A DNA stretch of 64,000 bases from Gonium pectorale (lineage: Eukaryota; Chlorophyta; Chlorophyceae; Chlamydomonadales; Volvocaceae): contig LSYV01000053.1 of assembly GCA_001584585.1 (NCBI GenBank), positions 263,341-327,340 on the forward strand, given 5' to 3'. The notes below the pieces were generated by a model that saw nothing but the letters and a program-made list of their open reading frames with translations, was not told the origin of the DNA and searched no databases. Positions 25,283-35,100 of this stretch are shown here, in pieces. How positions within the stretch are numbered: the first letter of the stretch is position 1; every line of letters begins with the position of its first letter. A program made the position numbers and the translations under genes.

Positions 25283-28200
25283 CTGCAAGCAAGGCACGGG
25301 AAACCGGTCAGGAGCTTTCTGCCAGGAGGCGCTCTTTACGCAGGGCACTCCATCCGTGTCACGCCTTTCAGCGCCACCAAACCGACGACCCAGCAGCAAT
25401 CCACTTCAGCAAGAACCCGGTCATGTCAGGAGGCTTTTTGGACACAGGAATCGCTATTGATTGCAAACCCTGCGAAGGGCTGCCTGGCAGCAGGCGACGA
25501 CCCAGCAGCAGCTTGTCAGTAGCGGGTCGCCCACCTGGCAGCTGCGTAGCCGCTTGCGCTGGGCACTCCAGGAACAGCGTCGAGTTCGCCCTGGTTATTG
25601 GAGCGTTGCATCAGTAAGTAATTTGATACCACAAGGGCCAAGGCTACAACTGCGAGGCAGCAGCACATGCACAGATGCATGCGCATGCGCAACACCTGGG
25701 ATGGACGCGGCGCAGCCCCGTCCACCACCCCGCCAAGCCGGAACGCGGCATGGACACAGTCAACGCCCCTGGAAGTGCGCAAGGCAACCGCCAACCGTGC
25801 GCTGCAACCCACCTTATGTACTCTTCCAGTACATGCGACATCTCTGCCTCACTGTGCATCTTGAAAGCTGCCAGGCCGCCGCCCGGCCCGCCGTCAGCGC
25901 CAGTGCCCCCATAGCCGCCGCCCACACGCTCCGCGCCGGAAGCGTGGGAAGCCGGGTCCGCGGAGCCGGTGCTTCGTCCTGTGGCGTTTCTAAGCCCCAC
26001 AGGGGTGCTGTATGCAGATCGCCTCTCAGCGGTGGGTTCGGACAACCCGCAACCACCGTGAACTCGGGGCTGTGCGTCAGTAACTTGTGGTTGTTCCCCG
26101 CCGCGGATACTGGTGTGGCCCCCGTAGGGAATGTCTGGGTCGCCTCCAGCAGCAGCGGAAGCGTCAGCCGCCGTAAACAGTTGCTGCTTATGTTCAGACC
26201 AACGCCGCCGTCTGCGGTGTACCTGCCAGAGGCCGATCGTCGCCGCAGCCAGCGTCAGGGCAACTCCTAGGGAGGCCCCCACAATTGTCCCGGTTGCGGC
26301 AGCTTTGCGGGGCGCGGTCTGCACCAGCGCAAGTGCAGGCGGGTTGGTCGGCGGGATGCGGACTTCTTGTTGGGGCTGTGGAGAAGGGGTAAGCGCCCCG
26401 GGAAGGCCGGGTGAGGCGCCTGAAGGCTTCTGGGCGCCAGAAGGCGGCCCGACCTGGAACCCACTCGGCGGCGGGCTGCGGTCCGTCAGCGGCCTGCCCC
26501 ATACAAGGTTAGCCGCTTCGATGTACGTTCCGAAGTAGCCCTGGTAGGGAGCGGCAGCAGCATGGCTTGGCATGATGACCTTCGTTAATTCATGAGGTCA
26601 GGCCCAAACGCATGGTGTACCGTATGTGCGGGGAAGAGGAGAGGAGATCACCGCTCTGGTCACGATTCTTGTAGGCATCACAAGCCATCAAGGGAATGAT
26701 ACGCCGTGCAGTCCCAGTGGTAAGAAACGGAACGCAGACCCGCTGTCCCGAGGCGTGTACATGAACCTGTCCACGTCTGTGACCCGCAGCTTGCGCCGAT
26801 GGCCATGGCCTATTTTCTCACCTGTACCCCCACCAGGTACGCCCCAGGAGGGGCCACCTCCAGGAAGGGCACGCTGCACAGCGATGCGGCGCTGAAGGGC
26901 GTCGTCCACATGCGACCGGCGCTCGTGTGCAGCACCAGCCGCTCCACGAAGCCGCCCGCGCAGCCGCTGACCGCCACCACCACCTCGCCGGGAGACAGCT
27001 CCACGCTGTGCCACCCGGCGCTGCTCGCCACGCCCGCGGCAGCAGACTCCATTTCCGCCCCGTCTTCAAGCCCCTTGAGACCCAGCCGCAGGGCGCCGAC
27101 CACCGCCACCGGATCCGTAGAGTTGGTCGACTGCACTGACGTGCTGATCGCCACTGACGAAAGCCGGTGTGTAAGCGTCACTGTGACGTTCCCGCCGGTG
27201 CTGATGTTGAGAGGCAGGCCCGCATTCGCACCGGAAGGAGCACCGTCGCTGCTGCCGAGACGTGCCCCAAGGGAGAAGGCACACGCCTCGCCGAATGGTC
27301 CCTTGCCCAGGCGCCTTGAGCCGGAGAGCAGATGCGGACCTGAGGACGTACATACGAAACGACAGCCACGTTGGTGTCCCCACGTCTCAGTACTTATGGA
27401 CTTGGTCACAGCGCTTAGCGCTCCACGAAGCAACAGACGCACCAACCACGGCCCTCATGCCCTGCCAACATGCTCACCCGGCACCCTCCCCAGCGCTTGT
27501 CCCAGCCTCGGAACCCTGGGCATGCCGTACCTGCCGTCCACTGCAGCCCCGGCGCACCCATGGGCACGCGGCCGCCTTGAAAGATCGTGCTGAGGCCCTG
27601 GCCGACGGTGGCCTTGCAGATCACCATGCCGTGCGCGTCGCAGGAGCTGGGCGTGAAGCGGTGCGCCCAGAGGTCCTGGCCGAAGGGCACACTACATGCG
27701 GCGCGGATGCAGCCGCCGGTGGTGGCCTGGGAAGCGTCCGCGCCGTCTGATTGGACCCAGAAGTTACCTGGACACGTGCAACAAGGGGTTGCAGAAAGGC
27801 CGAACACGCTTGCGGTGCTGGGTACCTGGGGCGTACGGTAGGAGCGGTGTGCGGTGCTGGCGCTGCCCGTGCGGGGTCACGGTCACGCAGCGCCCTCTTC
27901 TCTATCTATGGGTCTGGGGAGCCGGCGTGATGCCCCAATGGTGTCTCTGTCGCGCCTCATCTACCGCGCTGGCGGCCCTGCACCCACACTGACCCAGAGA
28001 GGCCTACATGCCGCCATGAAGTCGACAGCCTCTCAGTTTGGAAACGGCCCCGGTACACCGGCGCCCCCGCCTCACCTCCCGCGCTGATGGCCGCGTACGC
28101 CCCCCGGCGCGTGTCCATGCTGGTGTACCAGTCGAGGGCGTCGCCGGCCGTCACCAGGGACCAGCTTAGGCCCATGTAGGTACTGGACCTGGGGCGCAAG

Positions 28201-31200
28201 GCGCGTTTGGGTAGAAACTGTTGCCCCGCACGACTGACCAACCGTCAAACGTGTTAGGAGTAGGGACATCGGGAGCAACGTATGCCGGACCCAAGGGACC
28301 GGGTGAGTACGATTGACGGCTGTGCCGCCGGGATCACGGTATAAAGCGGACGGGCACGATGCCAAGCGCCTCGTAATCCACGAGCTTTAGCACCTGTTGG
28401 ACCGATCCCAAGGTGCTGAGCCAGGGCTCGTCTGCGCGCCGCCCGGCTTACCTGCACGTGCTCTGAGCCTCTAAGTACGTGAGCTGAGAGGCAACGCCTA
28501 TCATAAATACGATTGCACTGCCGTACGAGTCGTTGCCGTGTGCGGCCGATGGTAATAGTAACGGGTTGGACCGTATGAACTGAAGTATCGGCTGGTCGGG
28601 AGTGTCACCACAGAGGCTGTGGTAAGGTCTGCAGTTGACCTGCGATGGAAGCGGGAGGGACAGTTTGGGGAACAGCACTATGCTTCTCCAGGATCTATCC
28701 GCTCAGGCCGCTCCGTCGTGTGTGCTCCGCTCTATGAGGATGTACAGCAACAGCAACGCACTACGGTACCTCTGGTGAGGGACGTTAGTACTCTGAGTTG
28801 CACTCTGTGGCTGCACGCGACTGTGCCTTCCGAAATAGAGCACATATTCATGCTGAAGGCGCATTCCCGTCGGCACACCTAGCACCCGTCATTTTCCGCC
28901 CGCTTCAGAGATACGCATAGTCCACACACAACGTCGAGCTGTGCGCAGCAGTCCGGGGTCCCGCCCGCCATCGATAGCACCTCACTCCCTACCTCGCAAA
29001 TCGGCCGGTCGGCCGTACACTGGGCGGCAAACAGCCCCCAGCCAATGTAGACATTGCCGCCACAGCACGTATTGGAGGGGCACACGAACCCGGGCGGCCC
29101 AGGGTAACTTCCGCATGTATCACGGTACAGCGGACCGTCAAAGCGCGGCTTGGACATCGGCAGGGCTCCCGGGCAAGGGCCAGCGTCAGCGGCTGGGGCC
29201 GGCCTCGGTTGGGGCCGCACCATGTACGTTGGGCTTCCCGAACCGGCGGGTGCAGCCCAGATGAGCTCAGCCTGCGGCAGCGGAAGTCCCCAAGCACATT
29301 CCCGGGTCCCACCAGCAATGGACATTATGCGGGTTAGTACAAGCGCGCACGCTTCGGTGTTGAAAAGGAGAACGCATACGACGCTTCGGTGTTGAAAAGG
29401 AACAACGCTTCGGTGTGACGCGCACAAGCCCACGAGGTCAAGCTACAGTGCAGTGACACATGTGTTGAAAAGGAACAACGCATACACATGTGTGTGAAGC
29501 GTGCGCCCCCCAACGTAACAAGGCACAGCGCAGCACGCGCAAGGTCTCATGCTGAGGCCTGCGTTCGCACCTCATACGAAAACTGCTTGAGGTCGCCCTG
29601 CCTCGAACCGTGGCGCACCTGATTGAGCCAGGCCACGTCCATTGGCGGCATCCCCTTCACGCTCTCCGGCAGTTTAGCCCACGCGGGCGCGTCCATGTGG
29701 CGCCCCGCCATGCCCGCCAGGTAGCCGCCAGCTGGAGATTCCTCCCTGCTGGCAGGGCGTGGGTTGAGGACGGCGAGTGGACGCGAGCACCGGACAGCCA
29801 TCAGCGTTTCAATCGTGACAGGTCCGCAAGGAGCGAAGCACAAATAGAGATCTGAATTCCATCGGTACAAGTTCAGCGCCCCCTAACGGACGGGCGCACG
29901 CGAGTGCAGCAAAGTCGTTGGCTGCTCTTGAGTCTGCACCGCACTGGCGCACAGGCATCAGCGGAAGCCAGACCCACTCACACAACTATGCCCCATTCCC
30001 TGCCCCCCTCGCGTCGAGCTCACCTGAACCAGTGCGTACACCCTCCCCGGCCCAGCTGGTACTGGCGTCCCGTGCGGGTGACGAAGAACAACATCTCCAG
30101 CTCGCGGGAGGAGAAGCAGCCCTGGGGGCCGATGAATGGGCAGCCCGTGTGACGGGGCGGGAAGGCAGCGTGGGCTCGCCAGGGCACCGGCCCGAACCGT
30201 GCGGACCGTCTGCTCAAATGCACATGAGAAGGCAAGGTTGCCCCGCAGTGGGCACGTACCCACAGTGGGATGTGACGCATTGGCGCGACGCACTGGCCCT
30301 TTGTTTGTCATTCACCAGGTTACAGGGCCATGGACTGTGCCCTGGGCTCCCGTGCATCCAAAGCCCGTGCAACTGAGCATAACGGCACATTACGCAACAC
30401 AGCAGTGCAGTGCGACCAAGGCGGGGTAACAGACCAAGCGTTCAGCACGCATGCACGGTCATCCATGGAGGCGGACAGACATCATCAAATGGACGCCAGT
30501 CGCATACAGTGCAGTATGCAGGTGTGCGTATGCAGTCTTCACCTGTACGGCGATTATGTAGTCCCGGAAGGGCCCCACGTTGTACAGCTCGTACGGCGGA
30601 CCTGTGCGCAAACCGAACCGCCCGCCACGGTCACTCATCACGACTGGCAATGGCTGGCACAACAATGACGATGATTGGAAGCCAAGAAGCTACGGTTTAG
30701 TTGCAGGGGCCCGGCATGCGCGACATGTCGGTGTAGGTGTGGGCCTCAGGGCGGCAACGTGCCATGCCGCCAAGCACGCGCCCCCAACGGACAGACCGGC
30801 AGCGGAGCCCTGCCCGTACCCGTACCTTGGTCCAACGACACGTTCAGAGCGCCCGCTGCGCCTGTTATCCTCGACTGGTTGCGGTACAGTGCCCAGCCGT
30901 CGTCCGCCTCGCGCTCCCGCAGTAAGCGCAGCGCTAAGAGCTTGTGGTTACCGCTCCTGCGTGTAAAGGCGTAGAGGTGACGCGCCCGCACCGCCGCGGT
31001 GCAAGCAAGCCGACGTACAGACACGTACAGCGTTCCAAGCGAATTCGACGGTCCCCGCTAACCTGTACAGCGCGGACACGACAGGCCCGTGCTGCCAAAA
31101 GGCTTCCGTGTCGTTGAACGCTACAGTGATATTCTGCTGCGGGTTGGGGTCTCCCAACAACAGCCCCGATCGGACCAGCCTCAGGCCGCTGGCCCCCGGC

Positions 31201-32805
31201 CCAAGTGCGTAGGGACTGGGCTCCGGCCCCGAGGCAGACTCCAGAAAGTGCGTCCGATACCAGGCGGTGGAGGACTGCGGTGGGCGGACAGCCGGGAGGG
31301 TTGACGTGAACGCACTGGCTTGCACATGAAGGCTCCCGTCCGGCGGCCCAGCAAGAGGGGTTGGACAGAGACCCGAGAATGTACGGGAGGCGAGCACTTT
31401 TTGGAAGGTGGACAGGACGGACTGCTCGTATCTTGTGCTGACGTTGAGTGTGACTTCCTGCAGTCCCTGGGCAGTCGGCGGCGCCGCAGTCCCGTCGCTT
31501 GCAAGCGCCCCTGCGCCCCGCGCCGATTGCCGCTAATGCAGTCGCTCGTTCCCTCGTGTGTGCGCACCGCGGACACGTGTGCACCCCCACTCAAACATGT
31601 GTATCCGCAAGGCCGCACCGTGAACCCCGCCGCCAGGACGGCGCTCTCCTCGGCGCACACGTAGGCCAGCCTCCACGAGCAGGGCCGGTCCGTTGTGAGC
31701 ATGTCCTCGCCCGGGGAGGAGTCGGAGCTGGCCTGGACGGAGGCGGCCCGGCACACGCGATACCTGCAGGCACGGAGCAGGGAACATACCGCTGACAGAC
31801 CAATCGCTCGGGCAAGACCACGCGAAAACATCAACCACCCACGGGACCGCGGGTGCTCACAGGGTGGTAGCTCGGCACGCCACGGCAACACGAACACGTC
31901 AGCTTGGCAGAAGCCCTGGCACGTATGGTGCGCGCTCATAGCCGGACACGTGATGTACGGCGTACGGCCCCCAGGGTGGCGTTCAATGCAAAACGTGGGG
32001 TACTGTCCACAAAACGCCGAAGACAGCCGTTGGAAGCGCATCGCCGTGTAGCAAGCAGCCTTCACGGGCAGCGATCACGGGGACTGTGAGCCCGGCGCTC
32101 CTGACTCACTCGTCCCAGGTCCAAAGGTGCCAGTGTTCTTGGTCGGCGGTAATGGAGGCTGCAGCGGCCAGCATTGCCTCCAAAACCTGTCATAATAAGG
32201 CAGCAGGGTAGCGGTCCACATAGCGCCAACGCATACTCGCAAGATGCAGGCGTTATGCGTGGCCTGGTCTTAGGTGCGGTACGGCCTGCGCGGTCTGTCG
32301 CACGGCCACCCGCGTGCGGTGCATTATGATCCGTTGCATGGCCATTAGCAAGCAATATTGAAACAACTACTAAGACTCACCGCAGACATCGCGGTGTCAT
32401 CTGTTCGTAGCTGGGTGAGCAAGTGGGGCAGCAGGGCAGCTGGCAGCAGGGCAGCAGCCGGCGGCCGTGCCGTGCCGGTCCACGGCCAACCCGCGCATGC
32501 AGCGACCGCCTCGAGGAAGGGCACCGGCTGCGTGGATGCCTCGTAGGTCACGCCCCGCCACGATAGGAGCACCTCCCGTTCAGCTGAGGGTTCCCGATCA
32601 GGCGTGTACACGGCATTACACGCCATCGCTTGGAGATGACGAACCCTACCCCGTGGGCCCCGAAGCACATCCAACGTCAACCCCCCCCCGTCTCACGTGG
32701 TGTCTGTGCGTAGGGACTGAGCGGAAGAAACCCCACCAGGAGAGCCACGACAAGCGCGAGCCAATGTTCGCGGAGGTGGCCGGTTCGGCCACAACAAACC
32801 GGCAT
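21479..32805 (-). CDS. Lectin receptor-like kinase A (two CTLD-like regions, jacalin-like domain, TM, TKL kinase)
   Basis: Predicted type I membrane receptor kinase of about 1,500 residues. Exons (minus): 32697-32805, 32381-32583, 32110-32186, 31619-31763, 31063-31274, 30826-30956, 30543-30643, 30024-30209, 29619-29745, 28993-29271, 28452-28639, 28076-28188, 27531-27767, 26822-27339, 25813-26540, 25218-25282, 24960-25038, 24768-24835, 24445-24498, 24143-24250, 23937-23969, 23681-23717, 23321-23454, 22843-22997, 22409-22454, 21687-21968 and 21479-21559. The start at 32805 gives MPVCCGRTGHLREHW, a hydrophobic core LALVVALLVGFLPLSP and cleavage near YAQ. Exon order, phases and many lengths match gene B exactly (for example 145, 212, 131, 101, 113, 65, 79, 68, 54, 134 and 46 nt). 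Small exons around 31.8-32.1 kb may be missing. Confidence 0.75.
24374..24402. repeat. Perfect 12-bp hairpin with 5-nt loop
   Basis: TATACTTGATTG, loop AGTTT, CAATCAAGTATA. AT-rich, inside an intron of receptor kinase A between the helix-C exon and the HRNVVNTY exon. Confidence 0.8.
25813..26540 (-). CDS. Kinase A: Pro-rich stalk, transmembrane helix and juxtamembrane region
   Basis: The exon starts YFGTYIEAANLVWGRPLTD and runs through a Pro/Ser stalk. It crosses the membrane with TIVGASLGVALTLAAATIGL followed by the basic stop-transfer VHRRRRRW. A long Gly/Ala/Ser-rich cytoplasmic linker ends with EMSHVLEEYIR|GTGGGT. Orientation is ectodomain out, kinase in. Confidence 0.75.
26822..27339 (-). 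CDS. Kinase A: jacalin-like lectin domain exon
   Basis: Single exon with acceptor CCTCAG and donor CAG|GTGAGA. The end reads VELSPGEVVVAVSGCAGGF then VERLVLHTSAGRMWTTPF and PGAYLVGVQ. This follows the jacalin-fold pattern: a strand with L-x-P-G-E, a G-x-x-G turn, V-x-x-L-x-x-x-T with [ST]-x-G-R, and a closing G-x-x-L-V-G. The N-terminal part has a long Ser/Thr/Gly loop. Likely a beta-prism carbohydrate-binding domain next to the membrane. Confidence 0.5.
27531..28639 (-). CDS. Kinase A: second C-type-lectin-like domain
   Basis: Three exons. 28452-28639 ends in the helix with the first Cys (LTYLEAQSTCR). 28076-28188 has the core YMGLSWSLVTAGDALDWYTS, matching the W-x-G-L segment of CTLDs. 27531-27767 has FWVQSDG, then Cys pairs GGCIRAACSVPF and HRFTPSSCDAHGMVICKA, the usual terminal CTLD cysteine arrangement. 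No EPN or QPD calcium-site tripeptide is visible, so glycan specificity, if any, is not predictable. Confidence 0.55.
28993..31274 (-). CDS. Kinase A: middle ectodomain, Cys-containing, family not recognised
   Basis: Six exons. 31063-31274 reads SSTAWYRTHFLESASGPEPS to WQHGPVVSALY. 30826-30956 reads SGNHKLLALRLLREREADDG to NVSLDQ. 30543-30643 reads GLRTGPPYELYNVGPFRDYI. 30024-30209 has CPFIGPQGCFSSRELEML to GGCTHWF. 29619-29745 has GGYLAGMAGRHMDAPAWA to DVAWLNQ. 28993-29271 is a Cys-rich segment (CPGALP, CGSYPGP, VCPSNTCCGG, CTADRPICE) with the spacing of a small disulphide module of granulin or hevein type. The Trp/Cys content and NxT/NxS sites (NITVAFNDT) fit an extracellular position. I cannot name the fold. 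Confidence 0.5.
29349..29416. repeat. Micro-insertion unit with three 12-bp direct repeats
   Basis: ACGCTTCGGTGT occurs at 29349-29360, 29381-29392 and 29405-29416. It brackets short TGAAAAGGA...ACGCATAC-type cores. See the related units at 29456-29493 and 50496-50534. Confidence 0.7.
29456..29493. repeat. 18-bp core flanked by 10-bp direct repeats
   Basis: ACACATGTGT at 29456-29465 and 29484-29493 flanks the core TGAAAAGGAACAACGCAT. Intronic, between exons 29619-29745 and 28993-29271 of kinase A or their surrounding non-coding DNA. Confidence 0.75.
31619..32805 (-). CDS. Kinase A: signal peptide and N-terminal C-type-lectin-like domain
   Basis: After the signal peptide (QTPPEREVLLSWRGV) the sequence has features of a C-type lectin fold. 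These are a strand followed by helix 1 with Cys (YEASTQPVPFLEAVAACAG), a WTWDE segment in exon 32110-32186, and a C-terminal pair like the last two CTLD cysteines (DRPCSWRLAYVCAEE) in exon 31619-31763. The middle of the fold (WIGL/WND-type motifs) is not seen, so exons may be missing or the domain degenerate. Role inferred: extracellular ligand, probably glycan, binding. Confidence 0.5.
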
Positions 32806-33361
32806 TCCAGGCCTCGGTCTTTACGCCCTTGTCTAGAAACAAGCAGCGGTTCGCCTCATGGCACAGCGCTGTCGGACTGGGTTTGTATCGAACGTGGGGT
32901 TGGTTTATGCAGTCGGGCGCAAGCTAAGCGTCGGCCAATTTGTCAAGCAAGGGCTTAACATGTAAACGTGGAAGGTAGCCGGAGTAATCCAATTGCTGAG
33001 TCGTGCCGTTCCGCCCGAGAGCGCGCCAGCCGAACGCGGGCAGTAGATTCTCCTTTTCTGAATGTAAACATGCAGCTCTTTAAAAAAGTCCAAACCCTTG
33101 CGAGGACCCGAGGGTCCGTCCGTACAGTACAGAGTGATGAGGAATGGTGAATGCCGCAAGTATACCGGGAGAGCCCCGTGAGGGTCCGTCTGCTCCAGGG
33201 GAGGTCCTGGTCTGCTCATCTCCGTCGACCTCCATGCCATGTACCCAGCGCCCTACTGGCAACGTCGCACCGAGGCGGCCTTCCATGTTTCTGCTTACCT
33301 ATTTCCATTTTCTCAGGCCTCGGACCGAGAGGGTCTACAACATGAAGGGTAAAAGCTTCCT

Positions 33362-33712
33362 TTAAGCTTGGACTTGAGCTTGGAAAATGACGGCGCCCCG
33401 TGAGACACGTGTAGGCCGTGGACGCAAGGGGCCGTACGAGTTCCGTGCTTCCGCGTACACGGCGAAGGCGTTCTGCATGCAGCACCTTGGAGCGGAGCAA
33501 ATCCAAGGAGGGGAGATCGTCCACCGGCAGTGCAACCCGTAGACCGTCACATTATGCATGTTGCACCGTGGGGATGTGCACGGGATGTACCTGACGTGCG
33601 TCTCATTTGCACAGCGTAGGTTGGGGCGGCGGCGACAACAGGGGCAGAGGACGTTGGCCATAGCATGGCCACCGCTGGCCATGACCGACTGATTCAGCCG
33701 CCAGGCGTCTAG
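33362..33712 (-). CDS. Small Cys-rich hypothetical protein or orphan exon
   Basis: A frame open from about 33712 to a stop at 33362 reads LLDAWRLNQSV, then MANVLCPCCRRRPNLRC, YIPCTSPRC, GLHCRWT, ICSAPRCC and RGAVIFQ. Ten cysteines in paired spacing suggest a secreted disulphide-rich module. Just upstream, 33728-33806 can encode MEMFPGHLQLTVLFILADA, which looks like a signal peptide but is in another frame, so a splice would be needed. No homologue was recognised, and no counterpart is seen upstream of gene B. It could be noise. Confidence 0.3.
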   Translation of the reverse strand, partial: LDAWRLNQSVMASGGHAMANVLCPCCRRRPNLRCANETHVRYIPCTSPRCNMHNVTVYGLHCRWTISPPWICSAPRCCMQNAFAVYAEARNSYGPLRPRPTRVSRGAVIFQAQVQA

Positions 33713-33897
33713 CAGGGCACTTGTCTAATGTTACGGCATCAGCTAAGATGAAGAGAACGGTCAGTTGTAGGTGGCCGGGAAACATTTCCATGTCTTTGAC
33801 TGTCAAGAAACGCCAAGAACCGGTTACCAGAATTACACTACCATAAAAATGATGTTAAGGACTTTGTATGCAACCATTAGGCATGTCTAATATTGAG

Positions 33898-34004
33898 TTT
33901 GGTCCGGACGCAGACCATATCCAATCCCAGGGAGCGGAGCCCCCCCAATGCCGCTTCGCGGCGGGGGCTCTGCCCAAGCAGAGCCAAGTCTCCAGGATAC
34001 CAAA
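33898..34004. mobile_element. MITE-like palindromic element, about 107 bp
   Basis: Short terminal inverted repeats TTTGGT/ACCAAA. Internal nested palindrome: GAGCCCCC ... GCCGC-TTC-GCGGC ... GGGGGCTC. A second perfect 8-bp hairpin, GGCTCTGC-CCAA-GCAGAGCC, lies at 33966-33985. No coding potential. A target-site duplication is not obvious. Confidence 0.4.
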
Positions 34005-34326
34005 CCCCCAGACCTCCTGCAAAACACACCCGCCCTCGCTGGTCACACCGTGGTCACACACGCTAGAGCGTTCCCAGACGTGAATGATCTTGCACGCATC
34101 ATGCCCGTTCCAGTGATATCGTTGCACGCCCTGGAGAGTCGCCACAACTAGCACGCATGGCCAGGGACGCAGCAAAGCGGATCTGACTGCGGGCTTGAAA
34201 CTGGAACGCAGTCCTACGCGGCAAGTCGCTACGGCAGTGCCCACACGCCCTATGCCTGTTATGGCTGTGGGCTTGACAATGCGTAGAGTACAGCACGCAA
34301 GAGCGCACGGCGCAATCGTTACACTG

Positions 34327-34350
34327 TCCGTAACCGTAACCGTAACCGTT
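34327..34350. repeat. Short CCGTAA hexamer repeat
   Basis: About four tandem copies of (C)CGTAAC in TCCGTAACCGTAACCGTAAC. Too short to be telomeric, and unlike the TTTTAGGG repeat known from Chlamydomonas. Confidence 0.7.
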
Positions 34351-35100
34351 CAATTACGAGGTCCGCATGCTCCCTAGAACGGCAGCGACCAAGCCAGGAA
34401 GACAACATGGTGTACGCAAGGACTTTGACCGCAACATCCATTCACCGTACTGCCCCACGGCAACGCATCAGCGTGCACATATGTCGTCAAAACCAATAAT
34501 ACGGCAATGGGTAATGGCAACGAAGCATAAGCAAGCGAAGAAAGGAGGCACGTAAGCGCCATGGAGGCTGTGCGCACAAACAACCTAAACCGACAGCAAA
34601 TGAATGGGTGCATACCCTTCCAATGAACGCCGAGGGTTATCGCGAATCAGCGAAGCACACACACTGCGCCATTGCACGCAGTGCAGCCGTATGATCACAC
34701 CTTACTAAACGGTTCCTACTTAATGTTTCGAACCATACTGCCACATTCATAGCGCGGCAGTCCGCAGAGGATATGCCGGCCTCCAACAGGTCCTTGTAAG
34801 CCGCTTACGCACGCAAAGGACGCCAAACCTCTCAGCAAACTTTCCATGTAAGGCAGAAGATAAAGCATGCACAGCTACGTTTGGTTACGTAACGACTCGG
34901 GGCTCAGCGGATTCCACATACATGTGCCTTGCGATGCCCGTGAGCCTGTGCTGCAAACCTTGCAACAGGTCAATAAAACGGACGACGGACACTTGGGTGC
35001 TTCATGTCCTAATCTATCGTAGCAGTGTAGTCCGCAGCACAGCGCAAGAGACGATACGGGTAACAGCTACTGAGGAGGTGAGTCGCGGACGGCGTGAGCC

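Larger units (their letters stand above)
32806..35100. other. Spacer between tandem kinases A and B
   Basis: 2.3 kb upstream of gene A (minus) and downstream of gene B. It contains a Cys-rich reading frame at 33362-33712, a MITE-like palindrome at 33898-34004 and a short CCGTAA repeat at about 34328-34350. No promoter motif was recognised with confidence. Confidence 0.6.

Noticed and set aside
25516..25812. Open frame with a hydrophobic stretch (MCCCLAVVALALVVSN) that could be a second TM segment in kinase A
   Set aside because: It lies between the well-supported donor at 25813 and the exon 25218-25282, has no counterpart in gene B, and gives no matching splice phase.
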